Shown: one piece after another, positions 29,208 through 40,006 of the stretch
How the letters are laid out: the number at the start of each line of letters is the position of its first letter
Position numbering within the stretch: position 1 is the first letter of the stretch
NCBI RefSeq assembly: GCF_000496595.1
Contig: NC_022793.1
Location: 682,001 to 746,000 of the forward strand
DNA: 64,000 nt
Direction: 5' to 3'
From: Candidatus Liberibacter americanus str. Sao Paulo
GTDB taxonomy: Bacteria > Pseudomonadota > Alphaproteobacteria > Rhizobiales > Rhizobiaceae
Notes under the pieces: generated by a model
What the model was told of the DNA's origin: nothing
Database searches by the model: none
What the model saw: the letters and a program-made list of their open reading frames with translations, nothing else
Translations under genes and position numbers: made by a program

Positions 29208-30529
29208 TGAATATTCTTGCGCCTATTAGCTTACAGTATAATAAGTGTTTATCTCCTAAACGTACGTATATCATTTCTGTATTAGATATTGGTTCAACAA
29301 AGATTGTATGTATGATTGGTAAGCTTATACCTATGGATCACTCTGATGTTTTGCCTGGCAGAACACATCGTATTGAGATTATCGGTGTTGGATATCAAAA
29401 GTCACGTGGTGTAAAAATGGGTGTAATAGTTAACATTGATGCTTTAGAAGCTGTTATACGTCAGGTTGTAGATTCTGCTGAACGTATGGCTGGCTTAACA
29501 ATTGATAGTATAATTGTTAATATTTCATTCGGTAGGTTAAATTCTATTACTCATTCCGTAGATATTAACATAGGAGGTCGAGCAGTTAGGAGAGATGATA
29601 TTCAATCTCTTATAAGAGTTTCTCAAAAATATTCATGTGAAGAAGATCGCACTATATTACACTCTGTGGTTACAAATTATTCGATGGATGAAAAATCAGG
29701 CATTCAATCTCCTATATCAATGTTTGGCTCAAAATTAGGTATGGATGTTCATTTTATTACAGTTGAAAAAAATGCTGTCAAAAATGTTGAGATAGCAATT
29801 AATCGAGCACATCTTTCTGTTGATGCTATTGTTGCGACGACTTATGCTAGCGGTTTGGCTTCTATTGTAGATGATGAAATGAAGCTTGGTTGTATAGTTA
29901 TTGATATGGGTGGAGGTACCACTAAAATATCAGTTTTTGATCAAGAAAAATTAGTATATACTGATATGATTACTATAGGTGGATGTCATGTTACTAATGA
30001 TTTAGCGCGTGGATTATCTATATCTTTTGATGATGCTGAGCGTCTTAAGGTAATTCACGCTAATGTTATTTCCAGTATTGTCGATGAATATGAGATTTTA
30101 TCTGTTACATCTGTTGGTGATTTTGAACAAGAGAATAAAATTCAAGTTTCTAGAGCGATGGTTTCACATATTGTGCGTGCACGTATTGAGGAAATATTAG
30201 AGATTTTGTCGGATCGTATTTATAAAGCAGGATTTGGTTCGCTTGCTAATAAGCGTTTGATTATTACGGGAGGAGGCAGTCAATTGACTGGATTACAGGA
30301 GATGATTAGAAGAATGTTATCTTCTAATGTGCGAATAGGAAGGCCTATGGGAGTTTCTGGCTTGCCGTTTTATGCAAAGGGGACATCGTTTTCAACTGCG
30401 ATAGGTTTAATGGTTTATTCTCAGTTGTCTGCAAAAGATATGGATTCGATGGGAGATTCTTCTTATTTGCATGAATTGAAAAGAGATAGGATTTCATTTT
30501 TAGGTCGATGGTTACAGAAGATTTCTTAA
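29207..30529 (+). CDS. ftsA: cell division protein FtsA
   Basis: Actin-like ATPase that tethers FtsZ to the membrane. Phosphate and adenosine motifs are visible: VLDIGSTK near residue 26, VIDMGGGTTK near 232, and ITGGGSQLTG near 350. The C-terminus ends in a short basic amphipathic helix (FLGRWLQKI), the membrane-targeting sequence. At 440 residues it has normal Rhizobiales length. The start overlaps the ftsQ stop by one base (TAATG). Confidence 0.95.
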   Translation: MNILAPISLQYNKCLSPKRTYIISVLDIGSTKIVCMIGKLIPMDHSDVLPGRTHRIEIIGVGYQKSRGVKMGVIVNIDALEAVIRQVVDSAERMAGLTIDSIIVNISFGRLNSITHSVDINIGGRAVRRDDIQSLIRVSQKYSCEEDRTILHSVVTNYSMDEKSGIQSPISMFGSKLGMDVHFITVEKNAVKNVEIAINRAHLSVDAIVATTYASGLASIVDDEMKLGCIVIDMGGGTTKISVFDQEKLVYTDMITIGGCHVTNDLARGLSISFDDAERLKVIHANVISSIVDEYEILSVTSVGDFEQENKIQVSRAMVSHIVRARIEEILEILSDRIYKAGFGSLANKRLIITGGGSQLTGLQEMIRRMLSSNVRIGRPMGVSGLPFYAKGTSFSTAIGLMVYSQLSAKDMDSMGDSSYLHELKRDRISFLGRWLQKIS

Positions 30530-30591
30530 GTAGGAAAATAAATTATTTTAGAGTTTATAATATCTAATATTATGGATAAGGAGAGGATGTC

Positions 30592-32085
30592 ATGTCAGTA
30601 AAAAGCTCAAAGGATATAACTGAGTTGAGGCCTCGCATAACTGTATTTGGTGTAGGTGGCGGTGGAGGAAACGCTGTCAATAACATGGTCTCTTCAGGTC
30701 TTGAGGGTGTAGATTTTATTGTAGCAAATACTGATGCACAAGCATTGACTATGTCTAAAGCTGATAAAATGATTCAACTTGGAATTGGTGTAACAGAAGG
30801 ACTTGGAGCCGGATCTCATCCAGAAGTTGGTCGTGCTGCAGCTGAAGAATGTGTTGATGAAATTAGTAGTAGTTTAGAAAATGTACATATGTGTTTTATT
30901 ACTGCTGGAATGGGTGGCGGTACAGGAACTGGAGCTGCGCCAATTATTGCAGGAATAGCACGTGAAAAAGGTATTTTAACAGTTGGTGTAGTGACTAAAC
31001 CTTTTCATTTTGAAGGTTCTAGACGTATGCGTATAGCGGAATCTGGTATAGAATCTTTGCAAAAAACAGTTGATACTCTGATTGTAATTCCTAATCAGAA
31101 TTTATTTCGTATAGCCAATGATAAAACAACGTTTGCAGATGCTTTCTCTATGGCTGATCAGGTTCTTTATTCTGGTGTTTCTTGTATAACAGATCTCATG
31201 ATTAAGGAAGGATTGATTAATCTTGATTTTGCTGATGTTCGTTCCGTAATGCGCAATATGGGTCGTGCTATGATGGGAACAGGAGAAGCTTCTGGTCCTG
31301 GACGTGGTATGCAAGCTGCTGAAGCTGCTGTTGCTAATCCATTGCTTGATGAGGCTTCAATGAAAGGATCTCAAGGATTATTGATCTCAATTACTGGAGG
31401 AAGCGATCTTACTTTATTTGAAGTAGATGAGGCTGCTACTCGTATTCGAGAAGAGGTTGATTCCGATGCAAATATTATTCTTGGTGCAACTTTTGATGAG
31501 GCTCTTGAAGGAGTAGTTCGTGTCTCTGTAGTGGCTACAGGTATAGATCGTCATTTGCATAAAGATAAAGAAGATAATGATATTGAGGATGATTTAAATA
31601 TTGATCATTTACAAAGATCAAATATTTTTGGTGTTTCTTCTCAAAAAACATCTGTAAATATCTTGGATACAACAGATCACTTTGAAGATGATAAATCGAA
31701 TATCTCTGAAAATCATTTAGATGAAGAATATTTTATTCATCGAGATATCATACCGGAATCATCAAGCCCACATTATCACATCTCAAAAGTGCAAACAGTA
31801 GGGGATTTAAATAAGTTGAAAAAGCCTGAGGAAAGTATTGGTGGGATAAAAGCGTTATTCAAACGTATTGCTAATTCTTTTGGTTCACGTGAAGATATTC
31901 CTGCAAGTGTTAAAATTGATCCTTCTAATAAAGATGCTAATATTTCTTCCTTAAAAAATGAGAATAATGATGCTTCTCCTTTAAAAAATTATGATATTAA
32001 TACTAATGTAAATTCGAAATTTAATGTTAATTCTGAAGATGATATACTAGAGATACCTGCTTTTTTACGTCGTCAGTCGAATTAA
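30592..32085 (+). CDS. ftsZ: cell division protein FtsZ
   Basis: Tubulin-like GTPase forming the division ring. The tubulin signature GGGTGTG is at residues 108-114, the T7 loop with NLDFADV near 207, and GTP-contacting [13 protein letters not shown] at 20-32. A disordered linker (about 325-480) leads to the conserved tail peptide [10 protein letters not shown] that binds FtsA. At 497 residues the linker is shorter than in free-living Rhizobiales. A strong AAGGAGAGG ribosome site precedes the ATG. Confidence 0.98.
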   Translation: MSVKSSKDITELRPRITVFGVGGGGGNAVNNMVSSGLEGVDFIVANTDAQALTMSKADKMIQLGIGVTEGLGAGSHPEVGRAAAEECVDEISSSLENVHMCFITAGMGGGTGTGAAPIIAGIAREKGILTVGVVTKPFHFEGSRRMRIAESGIESLQKTVDTLIVIPNQNLFRIANDKTTFADAFSMADQVLYSGVSCITDLMIKEGLINLDFADVRSVMRNMGRAMMGTGEASGPGRGMQAAEAAVANPLLDEASMKGSQGLLISITGGSDLTLFEVDEAATRIREEVDSDANIILGATFDEALEGVVRVSVVATGIDRHLHKDKEDNDIEDDLNIDHLQRSNIFGVSSQKTSVNILDTTDHFEDDKSNISENHLDEEYFIHRDIIPESSSPHYHISKVQTVGDLNKLKKPEESIGGIKALFKRIANSFGSREDIPASVKIDPSNKDANISSLKNENNDASPLKNYDINTNVNSKFNVNSEDDILEIPAFLRRQSN

Positions 32086-33504
32086 AGAAATGAGATTAGA
32101 ATTACTGTAAAAAATTGCATATATCAACCGTTGATGTTTATAATTAAAAAGAAGAATTTAGAACTTATAAATTTTATTTTTATATGTTGCTATATAATTT
32201 TTTGTAACTACTATAGATATAAGCCTTTGATATGTATCATATAACACTTATATAAATAATATCTTGAAAGAGTTTATAAAGATAAGTTGCATAGAAATTA
32301 GGTGACAATAAAATATGATTTATATGCAATATCTTCATATACTAAATTGTTGAGGTTTAATTTAAGCTTTGCCAATTGATGTAATTTCAAGTAACCTCAT
32401 TAAGGTCACAGTTATTTTAATACTATCTATTATTTTCGTTTTTTTATTTTAATAATAAATATATTGCTGTTTAAATTCTTATAAATGTTTTTATAAATTG
32501 GCTATATTTATATAATATTTGGCGATATGTATATAATATATAGATTAAAATTTTCTCTTTAATGCTATAAATACTAGATTCTATTTAATGTAACGATCTG
32601 TATCCAAGGCCTATTAATATGGCTGGATGTCTAAATTTTTTTACTTGTGATATCTTCTCCATTCTAATTTATTGATATTTAGATAAATTTTTTTGCATTT
32701 CTTATCTATATTTTATCTTAGAGGATGCTTCCTCATCATTAGCAATTTAATAATAAACATTGCTTATTTGTAATAGCGTTCCATCTTGATTTTAGTTCAT
32801 AAGTCTTAAGAATAATTTTTTTCTTATTTTTGATTCTTAACCCGTTTTATATTCTTAATTTCATAAAACAAGTGTTAATTGTTTTTTGACTTAGAGTTAT
32901 AACTATATTTATTATAATCCATTATTGATGTTCAAATAACTATTCTTTGAGTATATGGGGAAATATATTTTTAGATGATGATCAGACTTTAAGCCTAAAA
33001 AAAGTCATTGCCGTTGATCAATTAAATGAAAGTGAAAGAAAAACTACTTTTACCTACTTTTAATCAAGTTAGCCAGTACTGTTGTTTTAATATGCCTTAA
33101 CTTAATAAATAAAGTGGAAATTACATCCCTATATTATAGGCTCTTTTCATATTTTTATACTGTTTTTTTTGCCACTAAAATCAAAAAAATATTTATGATT
33201 TTAATTCATAAAATTACCATCATTAACTCCATATATATATCAATTTATATCTATTATATTTTATATTTTTCATCTAAAAGTTGCTTCTTAAAGCATTTGA
33301 TTATAATATTAAAATAAAATATCCTGTTTTCAGAATAGGTTTTTGGCAATTTATTTTATATTGTTTTTATAATGTTATGATGAAAGTGATTTTTTAGATA
33401 GAAAATAATCTATATTTTGTTATTTAATACTAATTAAGGATCAAATAATGTTTAGCTAGTTGATTGAACAAGTAATTAAGTGTAGAGTCTAGTTTAATGT
33501 ATTT
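32086..33504. other. 1.4-kb non-coding stretch after ftsZ
   Basis: Highly AT-rich. The only open frame, at 33114-33317, is Ile/Tyr/Phe low-complexity without a ribosome site. lpxC, which often follows ftsZ, is not here and I read no remnant of it. Confidence 0.5.
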
Positions 33505-33525
33505 TTGGTAAATTTAGGTGTTATT

Positions 33526-34995
33526 GTGGCAGCAGTACAAGAAACAATCAATAGAGTTAGCAAAGTTGATGTGGACCAGTATAAATATGGTTTTGAGACA
33601 GATATTGAAGTCGAAAAGTCATCTAAGGGTCTCAACGAGGAAATAATTAGATTTATTTCTGCAAAGAAACATGAGCCAGAATGGATGTTGGAGTGGAGAT
33701 TGAACGCATATAATCGTTGGCTTGAAATGAAAGAGCCTTCTTGGTCTAGTGTTAAGTATCCTCCTATTGATTTTGAAGATCTGTATTATTACGCTGCTCC
33801 TAAAAATTTTGTTGGCCCGAAATCTCTTGATGAAGTTGATGCAGATTTGCTCAGGACATATGAGAAATTAGGAATTCCTTTGCGTGAACAAGAAATTTTA
33901 GCAGGAGTACAGAATTCTCAAGTTGCGGTTGACGCTGTTTTTGATTCAGTATCAGTCGTTACAACTTTCAAAAAAGAGTTAAAAAAAGCAGGTGTTATTT
34001 TTATGTCGATTTCAGAAGCGATTTCTGAATATCCAGATCTTGTAAAAAAATATTTAAGTTCGGTTGTGCCTGTATCAGATAATTTTTATTCAGCTTTAAA
34101 CTCAGCTGTATTTACTGACGGATCATTCGTATATATTCCTAAAGGTGTTAGATGTCCAATGGAATTATCTACTTACTTTCGCATAAACGAAAAGCAAACA
34201 GGTCAATTTGAACGTACTTTGATTATTGCCGAAGAAGGATCTTATGTATCTTATTTAGAAGGGTGTACAGCACCACAGCGTGATGAAAATCAGTTGCATG
34301 CAGCTGTTGTTGAATTGATTGCATTGGATAATGCTGAAATTAAATATTCTACAGTTCAGAATTGGTATCCTGGTGATGCGCAAGGGAAAGGCGGTATCTA
34401 TAATTTTGTAACAAAGAGAGGAGATTGTCGTGGTGTAAAATCAAAAATATCTTGGACGCAGATAGAAACTGGTTCAGCTATTACATGGAAATATCCTTCT
34501 TGCTTGCTTCGAGGAGATAATTCTTGTGGGGAATTTTATTCAATTGCAATTTCTAACGGTTATCAGCAGATAGATAGTGGAACTAAGATGATACATCTTG
34601 GGAAAAATACGACTAGTAGGATTATTTCTAAGGGTATTTCAGCAGGATTTTCTAATAACACGTACCGTGGTAGAGTCTCTATACATCGTAATGCTGCTAA
34701 TTCTCGTAATTTTACACAATGCGATAGTTTATTGATTGGCAATAATTGCGGGGCCCATACAATTCCTTATATTGAGTCAAAAAATTCTTCTTGTAATTTA
34801 GAACATGAGGCAACAACTTCTAAAATATCTGATGAACATTTATTTTATTGTTTGCAGAGAGGTATTCCTGAGGAGGCTGCTATTGCTCTGATTGTCAATG
34901 GATTCGTGAAAGAAGTATTGCAAAAATTACCTATGGAGTTTGCTGTAGAAGCACAGAAATTGATCGGTATTTCTTTAGAGGGATCAGTTGGATAA
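33526..34995 (+). CDS. sufB: Fe-S cluster assembly scaffold SufB
   Basis: Scaffold subunit of the SufBC2D complex that builds Fe-S clusters. The GTG at 33526 is chosen because it gives MAAVQETI, the usual Rhizobiales start, and has AGGTG 5 nt upstream; the upstream TTG at 33505 is less likely. The protein (489 residues) contains [36 protein letters not shown], and late [12 protein letters not shown], all SufB hallmarks. It heads sufB-sufC-sufD-sufS-sufT-sufA. Confidence 0.96.
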   Translation: MAAVQETINRVSKVDVDQYKYGFETDIEVEKSSKGLNEEIIRFISAKKHEPEWMLEWRLNAYNRWLEMKEPSWSSVKYPPIDFEDLYYYAAPKNFVGPKSLDEVDADLLRTYEKLGIPLREQEILAGVQNSQVAVDAVFDSVSVVTTFKKELKKAGVIFMSISEAISEYPDLVKKYLSSVVPVSDNFYSALNSAVFTDGSFVYIPKGVRCPMELSTYFRINEKQTGQFERTLIIAEEGSYVSYLEGCTAPQRDENQLHAAVVELIALDNAEIKYSTVQNWYPGDAQGKGGIYNFVTKRGDCRGVKSKISWTQIETGSAITWKYPSCLLRGDNSCGEFYSIAISNGYQQIDSGTKMIHLGKNTTSRIISKGISAGFSNNTYRGRVSIHRNAANSRNFTQCDSLLIGNNCGAHTIPYIESKNSSCNLEHEATTSKISDEHLFYCLQRGIPEEAAIALIVNGFVKEVLQKLPMEFAVEAQKLIGISLEGSVG

Positions 34996-35054
34996 ATCTT
35001 TTTATTCATACTTGATGTTTATTATTTTATGACTTGTTTAAATGGAAATATATT

Positions 35055-35816
35055 ATGCTTGAAATAAAGGGCCTTCATGCTAAAATAATAGATAGCGATA
35101 CTGAAATTATTAAAGGTCTTGATTTAAAGATAGAGACAGGCGAAATAGCTGCAATTATGGGTCCAAATGGATCTGGGAAGTCTACTCTTTCTTATATTTT
35201 GTCGGGCCATAAGGATTATATAGTTACATCTGGTGATATTCTTTATAGAGGAGAGAGTATTTTAGATTGTGATATTGCAGATAGAGCATCAAAAGGCATT
35301 TTCCTTGCTTTTCAATATCCGGTAGAAATACCAGGAGTTGTTACGATGAACTTTTTAAAAACTGCATTAAATGAACAGAGAAAAGCATGTAATAAAGAAG
35401 AGATATTGACACCAGATTTTATACGAAAAGTTAGAGAAATTGCCGAAGATTTGGGTATTGGCATGGATATGTTAAAACGTACGTTAAATGTGGGTTTTTC
35501 TGGGGGTGAAAAGAAAATAGCTGAGATTTTGCAGATGCGTCTTTTGGAGCCTAGTTTATGCGTTCTTGATGAGACGGATTCAGGTCTTGATATTGATGCT
35601 TTAAAGGTTGCTGCTAATGGGGTTAATTATTTTCGTTCTAAAGATCGTTCCTTCCTAATTATTACACACTATCAACGACTTTTGAATTATATAAAGCCAG
35701 ATACTGTACATGTTCTTTATAATGGAAGAATTGTCCAAACTGGGGATATGGACATTGCAATTGATCTTGAAAAGAATGGTTATGCTAGATTAATTAAAGA
35801 ATTTTCTTCGCAATAA
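35055..35816 (+). CDS. sufC: Fe-S assembly ATPase SufC
   Basis: ABC-type ATPase of SufBC2D; not a transporter. Walker A is GPNGSGKST, the Q-loop FQYPVEIPG, the signature FSGGEKKIAEILQM and Walker B LCVLDETDSGLDIDAL, the last being the SufC-specific form. Start ATG 35055 has GGAA 7 nt upstream; a longer in-frame TTG at 35034 lacks this. The 253-residue length is normal. It lies 59 bp after sufB and 17 bp before sufD. Confidence 0.97.
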   Translation: MLEIKGLHAKIIDSDTEIIKGLDLKIETGEIAAIMGPNGSGKSTLSYILSGHKDYIVTSGDILYRGESILDCDIADRASKGIFLAFQYPVEIPGVVTMNFLKTALNEQRKACNKEEILTPDFIRKVREIAEDLGIGMDMLKRTLNVGFSGGEKKIAEILQMRLLEPSLCVLDETDSGLDIDALKVAANGVNYFRSKDRSFLIITHYQRLLNYIKPDTVHVLYNGRIVQTGDMDIAIDLEKNGYARLIKEFSSQ

Positions 35817-35833
35817 ATAAAAAAGGAATAGAT

Positions 35834-37132
35834 GTGGAGAATTTAACAAAAGCAGAAAGCATATTTCTTCAAGCATGTGATTCGGTTTGTAAAAAGAATT
35901 ATAAAAATAGATCAGTTGCTGATTTCCGTAAAAGTTTATTGCGTGATTTTAGTGCTCAAGGCCTTTTTCCAACTCGCAGAATTGAAGATTGGCATTATAC
36001 AGATTTAAAAAATCTTTTAAAAACATTTCCTTCTTCCGATGAAGATAGATCTAACTTCTTTAAAAGAGATTTTAAATGCCTTGTCGATGAAAGTATAAGA
36101 TTGCTTGTTGGGAGTGGAAATTCTGTTTATTCTTTTTTAGAAAAAAAAGGAGTTAAATTAGTTCCTTTTTCTCAAATTATAGCTAATGAAGATGCAGAGT
36201 ATCTTTGTTTAGATCCCATTGATAAACATGATGCTATTGGTTATATAAATTCGCTTTTAGTTCAAGACGGTTATAAGTTGATTATTCCTGATGGATGTCA
36301 TTTAGACGTTCCAATTGAATTGCAAGCTGTGCAATACGGCGGTCAAATGCATCTTCGTTATCCAATTCATTTTGGAGTTGGGTCTACGTCAACGGTTATT
36401 GAGCGTTATATATCACCCAAAGATACTTCTTCATTAATATCTTCTATTTCAGATATAAGGGTTTGTAGTGGTGCAAAAGTTGTCTGGATTATTTTTCAAG
36501 ATCAAGGAGTATCAGATATACATTTAGGGCAAACTCGTATTGTCTTAGAAGGAGGTTCCTCATTAAAAATTTTTGTTGTAAATACTGGAGAGGGGCTTGT
36601 TAGAAGGGAGTTATCTGTTGCAGTTGAAGGTGAAAATGCCGATTTTATGTTAAGGGGAATTAGTTTATTAAAAGGATCAACCCACAACGACTTATCTATG
36701 TTTTTAAGCCATAAAGTTCCGAATACTAGTTCTACAGCTATAGTTCGTAATATTGTTTTAGAAAAAGCTAAAGGTGTTTTCCAGGGAATGATACGTGTAT
36801 CTCCTGAAGCTCAAGGAAGTGATGCGCGTATGCTTTCTAATACTATTTTATTATCTGATAAGGGAAGTTTTTCTGTAAAACCGCAGTTAGAAATTTTTGC
36901 AGATGACGTGCAATGTGGTCATGGTGCCACTATTTATGATATTAATCATGACCATTTATATTATCTTATGTCTCGTGGAATTTCAAAAAGCAAAGCCTAT
37001 ATTATGCTTTCTCATGCTTTTATATCTGAGATTATAGAAGATTTAAATGATGAATTATTGGAAAAACATTTAGAAGAAATATTATTGTCCTGGATGAATA
37101 TTAACTTTAGATCATATGAGGATGTTTTATGA
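35834..37132 (+). CDS. sufD: Fe-S assembly protein SufD
   Basis: Paralogue of SufB that completes the SufBC2D scaffold. The 432-residue protein has the SufD/SufB beta-helix fold signs: FPTRRIEDWHYTDL near residue 46, QGMIRVSPEAQGSDARM near 315, and QCGHGATIYDINHDHLYYLMSRG near 357, where the His is functionally important in the family. The start is GTG at 35834 with AAAGGA upstream. Its stop overlaps the sufS ATG by 4 nt. Confidence 0.95.
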   Translation: MENLTKAESIFLQACDSVCKKNYKNRSVADFRKSLLRDFSAQGLFPTRRIEDWHYTDLKNLLKTFPSSDEDRSNFFKRDFKCLVDESIRLLVGSGNSVYSFLEKKGVKLVPFSQIIANEDAEYLCLDPIDKHDAIGYINSLLVQDGYKLIIPDGCHLDVPIELQAVQYGGQMHLRYPIHFGVGSTSTVIERYISPKDTSSLISSISDIRVCSGAKVVWIIFQDQGVSDIHLGQTRIVLEGGSSLKIFVVNTGEGLVRRELSVAVEGENADFMLRGISLLKGSTHNDLSMFLSHKVPNTSSTAIVRNIVLEKAKGVFQGMIRVSPEAQGSDARMLSNTILLSDKGSFSVKPQLEIFADDVQCGHGATIYDINHDHLYYLMSRGISKSKAYIMLSHAFISEIIEDLNDELLEKHLEEILLSWMNINFRSYEDVL

Positions 37133-38349
37133 CTTTTGATGTATATTCTGTTAGAAGAGATTTCCCTATATTATCTCGTCTTTATAAGGATAAGTCCCTA
37201 ATATATTTCGATAATGCTTCATCTGCTCAAAAACCTAAGGATGTAATTGATTCTATGGTTCATACTTATAGTTATGAATACTCAAATATACATCGCGGAT
37301 CTTATTTTATGTCAGATAAAGTAACTTTCGCATACGAGAATGCTCGTAGTAAAATATGTGATTTTATGAATGCTTCTTCTAAAACAGAGATAATTTTTAC
37401 AAAATCTTCTACTGAAGCGATTAATATTGTGGCTTATGGATGGGCTTCTCATAATATTAGTGAAGGTGATGAAATTGTCTTATCTGTTATGGAACACAAT
37501 TCTAATATTGTTCCATGGCATTTTTTGCGTGAACGCTATGGTGCTCGTCTCGTATGGGTGCCTGTTGATGAAAATGGTTGTTTACAAATTGATGAATTTA
37601 AAAAATGTCTAACTGATCGTACCAAACTAGTTGCAATTACTCATATGTCAAACGTATTAGGTACACATGTTCCGATAAAAGATATTTGTCATATCGCGCA
37701 TGAACGCAATATTCCAGTTTTAGTTGATGGTAGTCAAGGATGCGTTCACATTTCATTTGATGTGCAAGATTTAGATTGTGATTGGTATGTGATGTCAGGA
37801 CATAAGCTTTATGGCCCTTCTGGTATAGGTATTATATATGGCAAAAAACATCGTCTTGAGGAGATGTATCCATTAATGGGTGGGGGTGGCATGATTTCCG
37901 AATTGACACAAGATATGGTTTCTTATTCTGATTTGCCTTATCGATTTGAAGCAGGAACGCCGCCAATATCTCAAGCAATTGCTTTTGGTAAATCTATTGA
38001 TTATATGGAAAAACTTAATCGGGAGTCTATTTTTTCTTATGAAAGAGAGCTTGCGCGTTATACAAGGCAGCGCTTAAAAGAAGTAGATGGTTTGAGATTA
38101 GTAAATGATGCAGCTGAAGATTCTCCTATTATGTCATTCCAACTTGGAAATATCTCTCCATATGATCTTTCAGTTTTTTTAAGCGGCTTAGGTATTTGTA
38201 CTCGTGCTGGAATGCATTGTGCTAATTGTCTATTGCAATTTTTAGGAGTTAAGTATCTATGTCGTGCTTCTCTTGCAATGTATAATACTCGAGAGGAAGC
38301 TGATAAATTTGTTGAGGCTTTAAAAAGTGCTCATAAATTTTTTTCTTAA
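37129..38349 (+). CDS. sufS: cysteine desulfurase SufS (group II)
   Basis: PLP enzyme that removes sulfur from cysteine for the Suf scaffold. The PLP Lys is in SGHKLYGPSGIG (about residue 224), with the VDGSQGCVH Asp before it. The catalytic Cys lies in RAGMHCANCL near residue 363; group II enzymes usually read RAGHHCAQP, so this loop is slightly divergent. Length is 406. The start ATG overlaps sufD by 4 nt. The NifS-like paralogue at 47307 is a group I enzyme. Confidence 0.96.
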   Translation: MTFDVYSVRRDFPILSRLYKDKSLIYFDNASSAQKPKDVIDSMVHTYSYEYSNIHRGSYFMSDKVTFAYENARSKICDFMNASSKTEIIFTKSSTEAINIVAYGWASHNISEGDEIVLSVMEHNSNIVPWHFLRERYGARLVWVPVDENGCLQIDEFKKCLTDRTKLVAITHMSNVLGTHVPIKDICHIAHERNIPVLVDGSQGCVHISFDVQDLDCDWYVMSGHKLYGPSGIGIIYGKKHRLEEMYPLMGGGGMISELTQDMVSYSDLPYRFEAGTPPISQAIAFGKSIDYMEKLNRESIFSYERELARYTRQRLKEVDGLRLVNDAAEDSPIMSFQLGNISPYDLSVFLSGLGICTRAGMHCANCLLQFLGVKYLCRASLAMYNTREEADKFVEALKSAHKFFS

Positions 38350-38359
38350 GGTTATATAA

Positions 38360-38734
38360 ATGGTTTATGATGAGAAGACTATTGATCATAAAAATATAAA
38401 AAAATCTTCTATTCCAGCAGATGATCTAGAGCGTATTTCATCTGATATCATCTCTGCTTTAAAGACGGTATATGATCCTGAAATACCTTGCGATATATTT
38501 GAGCTTGGCCTTATTTATAAAATTGATATTGAGGATGATTATATTGTTAAAATTTTGATGACTCTTACTGCTCCTGGTTGTCCTGTAGCAGGAGATATGC
38601 CTAAGTGGATTGAAGATGCTGTTAGTGCGGTTCCAGGTATAATGGGAGTAGAAGTTGAGTTAACTTTTGATCCTCCTTGGTCTGCTGATCTTATGTCGGA
38701 AGAGGCGAGAATTGCGACAGGTTATTATTATTGA
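38360..38734 (+). CDS. sufT: SufT-type MIP18/DUF59 Fe-S maturation protein
   Basis: DUF59 proteins help deliver Fe-S clusters to client proteins. The 124-residue sequence has YDPEIPCDIFELGLIYKI and LTLTAPGCPVAGDMP-like segments (here MTLTAPGCPVA), with the conserved Cys near residue 76, then VELTFDPPWSADLMSEEAR. It starts 10 bp after sufS and is followed by a 12-bp palindrome before sufA. Confidence 0.94.
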   Translation: MVYDEKTIDHKNIKKSSIPADDLERISSDIISALKTVYDPEIPCDIFELGLIYKIDIEDDYIVKILMTLTAPGCPVAGDMPKWIEDAVSAVPGIMGVEVELTFDPPWSADLMSEEARIATGYYY

Positions 38735-38759
38735 TGACATAAAAAGATTTTTATGTCAT
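38734..38759. repeat. 12-bp perfect palindrome between sufT and sufA
   Basis: ATGACATAAAAA-GA-TTTTTATGTCAT. It starts at the last base of sufT. It could weaken read-through into sufA or stabilise the upstream mRNA; there is no strong U-tract, so a full terminator is unlikely. Confidence 0.5.
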
Positions 38760-38839
38760 TATATCTGCCCGATTAATCTAATTTTAAGCAATAAAATTGA
38801 TATATAAAGCATTTAAATCTCATGGGATAGATTAAAAAA

Positions 38840-39217
38840 ATGATAGGTGATGTAGTAAATATTACTGAAGCTGCAGTATCTAGAGTTAAAGATATTGTTA
38901 AAAGTTCAGGCAAAAATGCAAAAGGTATTCGTATTTCTCTTAAAAAAGCTGGATGTGCTGGTTTTGAATATACTGTTGATTTGGTTTTTGATCATTCTAA
39001 AGAAGATGATTTAGTAGAGAAAGATGGAGCAAAAATATGGATTGATCCAGTGGCACTTCTTTATATTATTGGTATGGAGATTGATTTTGAAAATACGAAG
39101 TTATGTTCTGGTTTTGTTTTTCGTAATCCAAATCAAATATCTGCTTGTGGATGTGGTCAATCAGTAGAACTTAAACGTGCTGATCTTGTAGAAAAATTTC
39201 ATGATAAAAATTGCTGA
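38840..39217 (+). CDS. sufA: A-type Fe-S carrier (SufA/IscA family)
   Basis: Carries Fe-S clusters from the scaffold to target enzymes. The three cluster-binding cysteines are present: one in KKAGCAGFEY (about residue 38) and the pair in SACGCGQS (about residues 111-113). The 125-residue length is normal. It closes the suf operon about 100 bp after sufT. The family name SufA fits the context; sequence alone cannot separate SufA from IscA or ErpA. Confidence 0.93.
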   Translation: MIGDVVNITEAAVSRVKDIVKSSGKNAKGIRISLKKAGCAGFEYTVDLVFDHSKEDDLVEKDGAKIWIDPVALLYIIGMEIDFENTKLCSGFVFRNPNQISACGCGQSVELKRADLVEKFHDKNC

Positions 39218-40006
39218 TAGCATGTTTTATTCAAAGTAGTATTTATTATTATGAGAGAATTATTTCTAAAAAGACTTCGCTTTTCTTATCGTTTTTTACT
39301 CAATATATTATAATCTTGCATTATAGGATTTTTTATATGGATAAAATTATGCAGTATAGAAGGTGAATTATTTAAAACATCGATAATTATCAATTTCTAT
39401 TGCCTTTTTAATAAAAGGAGGGAAGTAGTCATTTTCATTACGTTATTCATGGGATTGAAACATAGATATAAGCGGTATAAGCAAGATAAAAGAGTTATGA
39501 ATCATTAATATTATAATCAAATTAGGCATGTTATTGTTAATAAACTTAAGTAAGTTAAACATTATCAGTTATAATATTTTTGATAGGAATTTTATCCTTA
39601 TTTAAGAATTAATCATATATTTCTGGATAGACATGACATATGTCCATTGTTTAGGATATTGCTTATTATAGGAGCATCACCACAAGCTAGAGAGCAACAA
39701 TAAGATCAATAAAAAAATTCAAAATATGCATTATTATAATAGAAGCATTATCATTATCACTTTTTGAGTTCAATAAAATAATAATAGTTAGCAACAGAGC
39801 TCTTACATCGTGTTATACATCTGGTGAGGTTGAAGTATTCAATGAATTTCATATTATTTGCTTTTCTTATTTTATAAGTTATAGATAAATAATATTCGAT
39901 ACAACTGTCTTTTATACCACACATTAATTGAGATAGATAATTCTACATCTTAATAATTAGGCCATTATTTATTTTTTTAATGATTAATATCTCTTAATTG
40001 TTCATC
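39218..40006. other. non-coding spacer after the suf operon
   Basis: About 0.8 kb between convergent sufA and the TadG-like gene. It is AT-rich with no recognisable gene, RNA or strong terminator. Confidence 0.45.

Noticed and set aside
33114..33317. 67-codon plus-strand frame
   Set aside because: Low-complexity Ile/Tyr/Phe composition from AT-rich DNA, GTG start, no ribosome site.
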